A stretch of DNA of 11,115 bases from a bacterium (lineage in GTDB: Bacteria > Babelota > Babeliae > Babelales > CAIQNR01), in contig CANNBR010000025.1 in the NCBI GenBank assembly GCA_947502805.1, positions 1 through 11,115 of the forward strand. Reading direction: 5' to 3'. The notes beneath the pieces are model-generated. The model had not been told where the DNA came from, searched no databases, and saw only the letters and a program-made list of their open reading frames with translations. Made by a program: the position numbers and the translations under genes. This document shows positions 1 through 6,179 of the stretch, piece by piece (positions within the stretch are counted from its first letter, which is position 1; every line of letters starts with the position of its first letter).

Positions 1-23
1 ATATACCTTGTCCCCTACAGGGG

Positions 24-50
24 CACCTGTTACACTATACTTAACAGGTG
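24..50 (+). terminator. 9-bp stem-loop upstream of the DUF2062 gene, possibly a weak terminator
   Basis: CACCTGTTA (24-32) pairs perfectly with TAACAGGTG (42-50) around a 9-nt loop, followed by a short AT-rich stretch (ataaatttt). A smaller CCCC/GGGG hairpin lies just upstream (12-23). The stem could end transcription of a gene to the left or act in the leader of the following gene. The T-run is poor, so the terminator reading is uncertain. Confidence 0.3.
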
Positions 51-87
51 ATAAATTTTCAAAAACAGGATGGATCGAGGGTTTAAA

Positions 88-570
88 ATGCGTCATTTTA
101 TTTCTCGTCACGCTAAACGGCTTCTTCTCTATGAACGCTCTCCTAAAAAGTTAGCGCTAGCAGTATCAATAGCGCTGTACGTAGCAATCAGTCCTTTTTT
201 AGGCCTGCACACTATTATGTTGGTGGCCGCAGGATGGATATTTGGACTCAATATTCCTGTTTTAATTATCGTGAGTTATACCCTTAACAATCCATGGACA
301 ATGGTTCCTTTGATGTTGGGTGGTTATTGGGTTGGTTATAAAATTTTACATACATGGCTAGGGCTTAGTGTTGCAGCAACAAATCCTTCACTCATGCATT
401 TTGTTAATGGTTATTTATATCAATACATTGGATTGCAGGATGTTTCTTTTTGGGCATGGATGCTTGGAGGAAACATTGTTGGATTAGCGGTTGCACTTGG
501 TGCTTATCCATTCCTGCATACATTATTTAAAAGAATTAATGCAGGAGCGGGGGCGAATAAATGGCTATGA
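88..570 (+). CDS. DUF2062 family integral membrane protein
   Basis: This is a small membrane protein of about 160 residues. The family hallmarks are visible: SPKKLALAVSIALYVAISPF (residues 18-37), with the SPFLGLHT core at 35-42 in the first membrane segment, and a TLNNPWTMVP stretch (about 65-74) between hydrophobic helices. A last hydrophobic segment covers about 121-147. DUF2062 proteins are inner-membrane proteins of unknown function, sometimes found beside lipid or envelope glycosylation genes. I chose the ATG at 88 because GAGGG (77-81) sits 6 nt upstream. An in-frame ATG at 70 would add six residues but has no usable Shine-Dalgarno spacing. The 3' end overlaps smpB, which suggests translational coupling and a shared transcript. 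The family assignment is strong; the biochemical role is unknown. Confidence 0.85.
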   Translation: MRHFISRHAKRLLLYERSPKKLALAVSIALYVAISPFLGLHTIMLVAAGWIFGLNIPVLIIVSYTLNNPWTMVPLMLGGYWVGYKILHTWLGLSVAATNPSLMHFVNGYLYQYIGLQDVSFWAWMLGGNIVGLAVALGAYPFLHTLFKRINAGAGANKWL

Positions 571-1019
571 AAATAATTGCACAAAATAAAAAAGCTTTTT
601 TTGATTACGATGTTATCGATTCTTTGGAAGCTGGAATTGTTTTAAGTGGAGATGAAGTAAAATCTATACGAGCAGGTCATGTAAATTTAGTTGGATCTTT
701 TGCAACCTTTCATAAAGGCGAGCTTTTTCTTTTAAACTGCCATGTCACCCAATATGAAAAAGCATATGTAAAAAATGACGACGATACGAAACGAACCCGT
801 AAGCTCTTGGTAAAGAAACGAGAATTACGAAAACTCGTGGGAGATGTTTCTTGTAAAGGGATTACGCTTATTCCACTCAAGCTTTATTTTAATGAGCGTG
901 GATTGGTAAAAGTGCACCTTGGTTTATGTAAGCATCGTAATGCTGCAGGCAAAAAGAATCTTTTAAAAGAACGCGATATTAAGCGTGAAACAGATAAAGA
1001 GCTTAAAGGCTATCGCTAA
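561..1019 (+). CDS. smpB: SsrA-binding protein SmpB
   Basis: SmpB is the obligate partner of tmRNA in trans-translation. It binds the tRNA-like domain of tmRNA, delivers it to stalled ribosomes, and places its C-terminal tail in the empty mRNA channel. The 152 residues match the family's usual length. Diagnostic segments are IIAQNKKAFFDYDVIDSLEA (residues 5-24), LSGDEVKSIRAGHVNL (28-43), YFNERGLVKVHLGLCKHR (about 109-126) and the basic tail KRETDKELKGYR. The first ATG (561) overlaps the preceding stop by 10 nt. A second ATG at 567 would give an ATGA overlap. Purine-rich AGGAG (543-547) precedes both, and I prefer 561 for spacing. The gene for its RNA partner, ssrA, lies immediately downstream, which supports the call. 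Confidence 0.96.
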   Translation: MAMKIIAQNKKAFFDYDVIDSLEAGIVLSGDEVKSIRAGHVNLVGSFATFHKGELFLLNCHVTQYEKAYVKNDDDTKRTRKLLVKKRELRKLVGDVSCKGITLIPLKLYFNERGLVKVHLGLCKHRNAAGKKNLLKERDIKRETDKELKGYR

Positions 1020-1048
1020 TAAAATAAGCTCCAATAAAGCTTTACCAA

Positions 1049-1078
1049 TTGACAGTTTGTTCGATTGCCTGTTACAAT
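1049..1078 (+). promoter_or_regulatory. Sigma70-type promoter for ssrA
   Basis: A consensus TTGACA at 1049-1054 is followed after 18 bp by TACAAT at 1073-1078. Transcription would begin near 1085, leaving about 57 nt of 5' leader before the mature tmRNA end, to be removed by RNase P. The promoter lies between the smpB stop and ssrA, so the tmRNA can be expressed independently of smpB. Confidence 0.7.
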
Positions 1079-1142
1079 CAGTAATTATGTGAGGCAGAAG
1101 AGATCATTGGAGGGTTTCGCTGCGCTCAGCTTTGAAATTTTT

Positions 1143-1535
1143 GGGGGCGTACTGGTTTCGACGTGTTATTGACGTTCGTGGGAGCATGCCGAGCTTTGTC
1201 TGATCGCTCGTTAAAAAATTGGGCAAACTATAAATGCAAAACCATTTATGACAAACAATGAGGTTTACTCTTCTAACGTGGCTTTCGCTTAGTTAGAATT
1301 TAACTTCATTGATTCTTGACAGATAGTCGTGTCTATCAGACCTTCTGTCACGTATTACAAAGATAGAACACATTACGTAGGTTTATTAGGCTCGTAAGTT
1401 TTGTGTATACCAGCCTGGCTCACTCATTTTTTCCTGTCCTTAGTAGAGTGTGGTGAGTATCAGTAAGGAACAAGCATGTAGCGTCTGCGAATTACGGTAG
1501 TTCGGACATGGGTTCGATTCCCATCGCCTCCACCA
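1143..1535 (+). ncRNA. ssrA: Transfer-messenger RNA (tmRNA, SsrA), one-piece form
   Basis: tmRNA rescues stalled ribosomes and appends a degradation tag. The tRNA-like domain is clear. The 5' GGGGGCG pairs with 3' CGCCTCC (7 bp, one G-U) to form the acceptor stem, followed by A and an encoded CCA (1533-1535). The near-universal CTGGTTTCGACG follows the 5' stem, and ATGGG-TTCGATT-CCCAT forms the T arm. A first pseudoknot is visible: CGAGC (1190-1194) with GCTCG (1206-1210), and TTTGTC with GGCAAA (1222-1227). The tag frame starts at 1236. Helix 5 is TTCTAAC (1271-1277) with GTTAGAA (1292-1298), and the tag stop lies at its edge. Further pairings downstream (GATAG/CTATC, GACAG/CTGTC) fit later pseudoknots. 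At 393 nt it is typical for one-piece tmRNAs, and its neighbour is smpB. Confidence 0.96.
1236..1292 (+). other. tmRNA proteolysis-tag reading frame (18 codons plus stop)
   Basis: From a GCA resume codon 8 nt after the 3' strand of pseudoknot 1, the frame reads AKPFMTNNEVYSSNVAFA and stops at TAG (1290-1292). The frame is chosen because it starts with Ala at the expected distance from the pseudoknot, ends with a hydrophobic Ala-Phe-Ala suitable for protease recognition, and stops inside the helix-5 region as in other tmRNAs. The terminal AFA differs from the common LAA/VAA; from memory some mollicute tags end YAFA. Confidence 0.75.
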
Positions 1536-1570
1536 TTCATTATTCATTTTTGAAGAAAATGAATAATGAA
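1536..1570 (+). repeat. Perfect 15-bp inverted repeat abutting the tmRNA 3' end
   Basis: TTCATTATTCATTTT (1536-1550) is the exact reverse complement of 1556-1570, with a 5-nt loop TGAAG. It begins at the first base after the encoded CCA. There is no T-run after it, so it is not a canonical intrinsic terminator. It could be a 3' processing or stability hairpin on the tmRNA precursor that limits 3' trimming to the CCA end. Confidence 0.6.
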
Positions 1571-1624
1571 TAGCAGGCCAGCTTCTTAAAGAAAGTTGTC
1601 CCCAAATAAAAAATTATTAAATAA

Positions 1625-1665
1625 GCCGGGAATCCATTTCCCGGCCTTCTCTTTGTGTTTTTTTT
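1625..1665 (+). terminator. Rho-independent terminator for ssrA
   Basis: GCCGGGAA (1625-1632) pairs with TTCCCGGC (1638-1645) around a 5-nt loop, followed by a pyrimidine-rich stretch and eight consecutive T (1658-1665). The stem is GC-rich against an AT-rich background. It separates ssrA from the following gene at 1738. Confidence 0.75.
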
Positions 1666-1737
1666 AAGCTTGCTAGACATAAACATTATTTCGATAAGAC
1701 TAATGATAGTCCATATAGTTTTTGTTGAAGGTTTTTT

Positions 1738-2403
1738 ATGACAGCGTCCTTTATTCTCTTGTCTGCAGTGTTGTGCATTTCGATTACTCTTTTTGCCTAT
1801 CTTTTTTATTCTATATCCTTTGTAAGTCGAATTTTACGTACAAAATCACAATACTTATTTGATATCAGATTGATACTTATAACGCTGTTATTGTACGCAC
1901 TTATTTTTGTAGCCATTGAAAGCATTTTTTTATATCAAGAAGGCTATTCATTTTTCGATCTTTCATGGCCAGTAAAAGCATCTTTATTTTCTTTAGTTAC
2001 TATTCTTGTTATTGGAGTAATAAGGCTTGTTGCAGGAGGTCTTTTAATTTCCGCCCCGCAGTTTTATGTTGAAAAAATGATCTCTTTGTATGGCAACTTT
2101 GAAGATGATTCAGTGCTTTTTTTAGAGATCATAGCGGAACTTAAAGGAGAACTGATTCTTGAGGCTTTTGATAAAAAAATTATTATTGCCCGTTTGCCGC
2201 TTGCCTCATTTAAAGACATTAATTCTTGGCAAGAGGTGATAATAGAATGTACTTTTTCAGAGAATTTTTTAAAAAATGCCTTAGTGCAAATAGTATGCTA
2301 TCCTGCTTCCCGTGGCGTTTTTATAGAAAAAACAACAATGAGTTTGGTTCTAGATTATCTTGGGCTTAGATACACAGAAAAAATCATAAAATCGCTATCA
2401 TGA
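1738..2403 (+). CDS. Hypothetical membrane protein with three N-terminal helices and a C-terminal soluble domain
   Basis: I do not recognise this 221-residue protein. Three strongly hydrophobic segments lie at roughly residues 4-29, 43-67 and 82-107, so the N-terminal half is an integral membrane module. The remaining 110 or so residues are soluble, of mixed alpha/beta composition, and contain no motif I can name (for example LFLEIIAELKGELILEAFDK near 127-146 and a Cys at about 171). The start is supported by GAAGG (1727-1731), 6 nt upstream of the ATG. A secreted-protein gene follows 33 nt downstream on the same strand, so the two probably share a transcript. Codon choice matches the neighbours, with no sign of recent transfer. 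It is real by length, ribosome binding site and composition; its function is unknown. Confidence 0.75.
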   Translation: MTASFILLSAVLCISITLFAYLFYSISFVSRILRTKSQYLFDIRLILITLLLYALIFVAIESIFLYQEGYSFFDLSWPVKASLFSLVTILVIGVIRLVAGGLLISAPQFYVEKMISLYGNFEDDSVLFLEIIAELKGELILEAFDKKIIIARLPLASFKDINSWQEVIIECTFSENFLKNALVQIVCYPASRGVFIEKTTMSLVLDYLGLRYTEKIIKSLS

Positions 2404-2436
2404 GATATTTTTCAAAAAGGGAAGTAGTAATCTTTA

Positions 2437-3264
2437 ATGGGAAAAGTATCAATGTTGTTTAAAAAATCTGTATTTTTATTAGCGATCTTTTTTAGCGCTA
2501 GTTATTCTGCTGAATCACCTATGAAAGAGAATTTTAACATAGAGTTGATTTATGACCCTGCCCTTTGGCGACAAGTTGCTTATCAATCTAGCGATCAAAA
2601 AAGAGCAGTAGTGGTTTTACATTGGCCAAACATGCATGAGAATAGTGATATTCGCGATTTTCATAAAAATATGCAAACTCTGCCAAAGATAAAAGAAAAT
2701 GAACGAGTACTAGACGTTTATTTTTGGGAAAATATTCCGCTAGTTATTGAAAAAAATAAAGATCGTAATGAGTTTAAAACAGAACATTTGAAGGGATATT
2801 TTTATCCTACTAGTTCTAAGCTTTTTATTTTTATTCGTATGAGTGCGTTTTCAGCAAGGGATGGTGTTGGTGTGGGGACAAATGAATATGTAAGTTATTC
2901 TTCTTTTGCTGAGATTATTAATCAAGCTCTTATTTCCATTTTAAGACAACCGTTTATTTTTAAAAGAGTTTTTTATCTCGGCGAAAGAAGCCTTCTTAAG
3001 TATCTTAAAAAAGATGAAATTCATAGATCACTGGATGCTGTTTACACAGAAGAAGATTTTTATCCACAAGAATTTATTAAGAGTGTGTTAGGTAGTCCTG
3101 AGAGGCCAATTGCTTCTAAAGATATATCACATGCGTTAAAGAAAAGGAAAGAAGATCCTTCTGATACAAAGATAGGAATAGACGGATTGAAGGCTGTTCT
3201 TTTTGCAGATTATCCATTCCATGATACAAATCTTATGGCTATGCAAGGCAAATTGATTAAGTAG
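2437..3264 (+). CDS. Hypothetical secreted or periplasmic protein
   Basis: This is an unrecognised 275-residue protein with an N-terminal signal peptide: basic residues (KK, 9-10), a hydrophobic core SVFLLAIFFS (11-20) and a likely signal peptidase I site after SYSA (about residue 25). There is no lipobox cysteine. The mature part has a strand-rich stretch RAVVVLHWPN (about 56-65), aromatic segments around 125-135, and a Lys-rich C-terminal third, with no further membrane helix or familiar catalytic motif. The start is ambiguous. The ATG at 2437 has AGGGAAG 12 nt upstream, while the ATG at 2452 (residue 6) has a GGGA about 9 nt upstream and gives a more compact signal peptide. It lies 33 nt after the preceding membrane-protein gene, so the pair may act together at the envelope. 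Function unknown. Confidence 0.75.
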   Translation: MGKVSMLFKKSVFLLAIFFSASYSAESPMKENFNIELIYDPALWRQVAYQSSDQKRAVVVLHWPNMHENSDIRDFHKNMQTLPKIKENERVLDVYFWENIPLVIEKNKDRNEFKTEHLKGYFYPTSSKLFIFIRMSAFSARDGVGVGTNEYVSYSSFAEIINQALISILRQPFIFKRVFYLGERSLLKYLKKDEIHRSLDAVYTEEDFYPQEFIKSVLGSPERPIASKDISHALKKRKEDPSDTKIGIDGLKAVLFADYPFHDTNLMAMQGKLIK

Positions 3265-3367
3265 AGTGCTTCCTGGAATCAAAAGTTTAACAGATGGTTG
3301 ATTTGCTAGTGTTATTTTTCTTTAAGGATTGTGAAAAGATATTCTTTTAAAAAGAAGAGAGAGTTTT

Positions 3368-6109
3368 ATGAAGTGGTATAGAAAATCTAAAGAAGAAGTT
3401 CTTGCATTTTGGCAAACAGATCAAAAGCAAGGGTTAAGTAATCAGGAAGCTAAAGCAAGACTAGCGAAGTATGGAGCAAATATAACGCGCATAGCAAAAC
3501 CATTCTCATGCATGACTACTTTTTTTAGTGCACTCTGTGAGCCTCTTGTTCTTTTGCTTGCAGCAGCTTCGGTCGTTATTTTTTTTGCAGGAGATCCTTT
3601 TGATACCTTTATTATCATTGGGATTATTCTATTAAATGCAACTATTGGGACCTTTCAAGAGCGTCGCATTGCTTCTATGGTAGATCAATTACAATCATTC
3701 AAAAAACAACAATCGATAGTGGTCCGTGAAGGAATAAAGATTCTTTTAAGTAATCAAGAGCTCGTACCTGGAGATATTCTTATTCTTCAAGAAGGAGAGC
3801 ATGTTCCTGCTGATGCACGTATTTTAGAAAGTTATGGATTGACCGTAGATGAGGCTGTTTTAACAGGTGAATCACAAGCTGTAGTTAAGCAAGGTGAGCC
3901 CTTGCTAGATGATTGTGAGATTACTGAGCAATCAAATATGCTTTTTTGTGGTTCCTATTTAGTAACTGGCTATGCTCGTGCTGTTGTGATTGCAACTGGG
4001 GCTCATAGTGAAGGACGAAAGTATTCAGCTGATGTTGAGGTTTTTTCTCACCAAATGCCATTGCAACGGGACCTCTCACTTGTTTTAAAATTTGTTTTAT
4101 GGCTCATTGTTTTTATTTGCGTGAGCCTTTTTATTATCGGTATTCTTGCAGGTAAACCATTTCCTGAACTTTTAGCAGCTTTAATTGCGCTTTTTATGTG
4201 TGTGGTTCCTCAAGGGCTTCCAGTTATTATGACCATTATCTTGGTCAGTGGCGCTTATGTAATGGCTCGCCATAAATTGGTTCCTAAGCGATTACAGGCT
4301 ATTGAAGCATTAGGTCGTGCTCAAGTTGCACTTATTGATAAAACAGGAACTCTTACAAAAAATGAATTAATGGTAGTAGCGCTTCAAACAGAAACTCATA
4401 AATATGCAGTTACCGGTATTGGCTATCATCAAAAAGGGTGCATAACGCATAACAGCAATCCAATAACAACTCAGGCCGAGGGAAACCATAAAGCACTACA
4501 TATAATGATGGAGGCAGCAGTGCTTCTTGATAGGTCTGTGCTTGAGTGGCATGAACATAAAAAGAAATGGTTGGTTAAAGGGAGTGCAAATGAAGCTGCC
4601 TTACGGATATGTGCACAAAAGTATGGATTAACCTTGCAGGACATAGAGCCTCAGTATAAAAAAATATATGAAATTCCTTTTGGATCAGGGCATCAGTATC
4701 ATGCAGGTTTTTATGAAAAAAACGGAAAAGGTATTTTGTTTGGGATTGGGTCTTTAGAAAGTATTGGCAAGCGGAGTTCTTATCTTCCTGTAGATCAGCA
4801 GAAGTATGGACAAGCATTGTTAGATGAGGGGTTAAGAGTTTTAGCTTTTGGCTTTAAAGAATTTTCTTTATCCGATCTTTCTTTGTTTGAAAAAGAAGCA
4901 GTAAAGTCCTCCTTCGCTAAAGCTATGGCGGACTCCGGTCCCCAAAGGGGATCCTCGCAAGAAACTAACTTTTTCACTAGTCTTTTTGATGAAGGGCTTA
5001 CTTTTTTAGGAACGGTTGGCATTAGTGATACATTGCGTGAAAATGCATTTGAGGTTATCGCTCAGATGCAACAGGCTGGTATTCAGGTGGTTATGGCAAC
5101 TGGCGATAGTGTTAAAACAGCTTCCTATATGGGGCGGCTATCAGGGATCTTACAACATAAAGATCAGGCAATTATGGAGGGAACAAAACTACAGGGTTTT
5201 TCAGATGACGAACTTGTTCCATTTCTTGATACTACGTTGGTCTATGCACGCCTTTTGCCTGCCGATAAAGTTCGATTAGTTTCTGCATTTCAAAAACAGG
5301 GTAAAATAGTGATGGCGATAGGGGATGGAGTTAATGATGTTCCAGCTTTGATGCAAGCTGATGTTTCTTTAGCAATGGCAGGGACAGGGAGTGAATCAGC
5401 CAAAGAAGCAGCTCATATTTTATTGCTTGATGATGCATTTGAAATGATACCTCAGGGGATTGAATATGGTCGTCATATTTTTTATACGTTTAAGCGTGTA
5501 ATTTTATATTTTTTCACGACTAATTTTGCAGAAGTACTGGTGATGCTTTTTTCACTTGCAGGTGGATATCCAGTACCACTTCTTGCATGTCAGATTTTGT
5601 GGCTTAATTTAGTTACCGATGGCTTTTTAGATACGGCGCTATCCTTAGAGCCAGTCGAGAAAAATCTTATGAATGCTGATTGGTTAAAAAATCAAACAAA
5701 ATTGATAACAAAGCCTTTAGCGCTACAGGTGCTTTATAGTGGATTTTTAGCTGCTATAATTTCATGCTTGGTATTTGTATGGTATTTACCAGTGAGCCTT
5801 GAGCTTGCGCGTACAATGACAATGGTGACGTTAACGTGTTGCCAATGGGTTACTGCTCTTAACTGTCGTTCTTTGGATCGCTCTTTATTTTCACTTTCTC
5901 CTTTTTCTAATCGTTGGCTAGCGCTGGCATTAGTAGGCATTTTTATTACGCAGATAGCCATAGTAACTATTCCATTCTTGCAAATTATTTTTAAAACAGT
6001 TCCCTTATCTTTGCATGATTGGGCGATAGTTTGTTGTAGTGGGCTTTTCCTTCTAGTTGTCGAAGAGATTAGAAAGCAAATAAAAAGAAGCTCCAAGAAG
6101 GCTTATTGA
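3368..6109 (+). CDS. P-type cation-transporting ATPase, P2 (Ca2+-ATPase-like) family
   Basis: This is an ATP-driven cation pump of the inner membrane, 913 residues, the normal size for P2 pumps. Domains in order: cation ATPase N-domain (1-60), helices 1-2 (about 45-95), actuator domain with TGES (166-169), helices 3-4 (about 232-300), phosphorylation motif DKTGTLT (Asp324), nucleotide domain, the TGD hinge (MATGDSVKTA), GDGVNDVPAL, then six C-terminal helices. Helix 5 keeps the Asn and Glu (TTNFAEV) and helix 6 the NLVTDG that ligate Ca2+ in SERCA. Two deviations stand out. The helix-4 PEGLP motif is PQGLP (Gln282), and the nucleotide-site KGAPE reads GIGSLE (459-464), losing its Lys. Residues 514-531 are encoded by an inserted repeat. 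The ATG at 3368 follows a GAGAGAG purine run. The transported ion cannot be fixed from sequence. Confidence 0.93.
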   Translation: MKWYRKSKEEVLAFWQTDQKQGLSNQEAKARLAKYGANITRIAKPFSCMTTFFSALCEPLVLLLAAASVVIFFAGDPFDTFIIIGIILLNATIGTFQERRIASMVDQLQSFKKQQSIVVREGIKILLSNQELVPGDILILQEGEHVPADARILESYGLTVDEAVLTGESQAVVKQGEPLLDDCEITEQSNMLFCGSYLVTGYARAVVIATGAHSEGRKYSADVEVFSHQMPLQRDLSLVLKFVLWLIVFICVSLFIIGILAGKPFPELLAALIALFMCVVPQGLPVIMTIILVSGAYVMARHKLVPKRLQAIEALGRAQVALIDKTGTLTKNELMVVALQTETHKYAVTGIGYHQKGCITHNSNPITTQAEGNHKALHIMMEAAVLLDRSVLEWHEHKKKWLVKGSANEAALRICAQKYGLTLQDIEPQYKKIYEIPFGSGHQYHAGFYEKNGKGILFGIGSLESIGKRSSYLPVDQQKYGQALLDEGLRVLAFGFKEFSLSDLSLFEKEAVKSSFAKAMADSGPQRGSSQETNFFTSLFDEGLTFLGTVGISDTLRENAFEVIAQMQQAGIQVVMATGDSVKTASYMGRLSGILQHKDQAIMEGTKLQGFSDDELVPFLDTTLVYARLLPADKVRLVSAFQKQGKIVMAIGDGVNDVPALMQADVSLAMAGTGSESAKEAAHILLLDDAFEMIPQGIEYGRHIFYTFKRVILYFFTTNFAEVLVMLFSLAGGYPVPLLACQILWLNLVTDGFLDTALSLEPVEKNLMNADWLKNQTKLITKPLALQVLYSGFLAAIISCLVFVWYLPVSLELARTMTMVTLTCCQWVTALNCRSLDRSLFSLSPFSNRWLALALVGIFITQIAIVTIPFLQIIFKTVPLSLHDWAIVCCSGLFLLVVEEIRKQIKRSSKKAY
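4907..4957 (+). repeat. Intragenic repeat element translated within the P-type ATPase (copy 1)
   Basis: Positions 4907-4938 match 10221-10253 (reverse complement) in alaS, differing by one inserted base and two adjacent substitutions over 32 positions. The core encodes SSFAKAMADSG here. It is followed by a short hairpin (4937-4953: GGTCCCC, loop AAA, GGGGATC) that may belong to the same element. The copy lies in frame just before the conserved LTFLGTVGISD return to the phosphorylation domain, a position where family members vary in length. It is distinctly more GC-rich than the flanks. Confidence 0.8.
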
Positions 6110-6179
6110 CATTATTATCAATAATTATAGAGTTAATTTTCTAATTTTAATGATCTTAAGTATATAAAAAGGATTTTCG

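Noticed and set aside
70..87. ATG at 70 as the DUF2062 start
   Set aside because: No Shine-Dalgarno at usable distance, whereas the ATG at 88 has GAGGG 6 nt upstream.
1026..1042. AAGCT/AGCTT mini-hairpin after smpB, resembling one after the pump gene (6088-6104)
   Set aside because: The stems are only 4-5 bp with no T-run. The resemblance of the two sites is noted but too short to call a repeat or terminator.
1224..1262. Alternative tmRNA tag starting at GCAAAC (1224) and reading ANYKCKTIYDKQ
   Set aside because: GCAAA here is needed for the 3' strand of pseudoknot 1, and the product ends in Lys-Gln rather than a hydrophobic degron. The stop also falls outside helix 5.
4575..5022. Two minus-strand frames inside the P-type ATPase gene
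   Set aside because: They are shadows of the conserved nucleotide-binding domain, and one merely reads the inserted repeat backwards.
5734..6096. 120-codon minus-strand frame inside the P-type ATPase gene
   Set aside because: It is antisense to the last membrane helices of a clearly conserved protein. The peptide has no recognisable domain and no ribosome binding site was noted.
6106..6131. TTGACA followed by TATAGA as a promoter for the OmpH-like gene
   Set aside because: The spacer is only 14 bp and no better -10 was found at 16-18 bp. The hexamer also overlaps the pump's stop codon.
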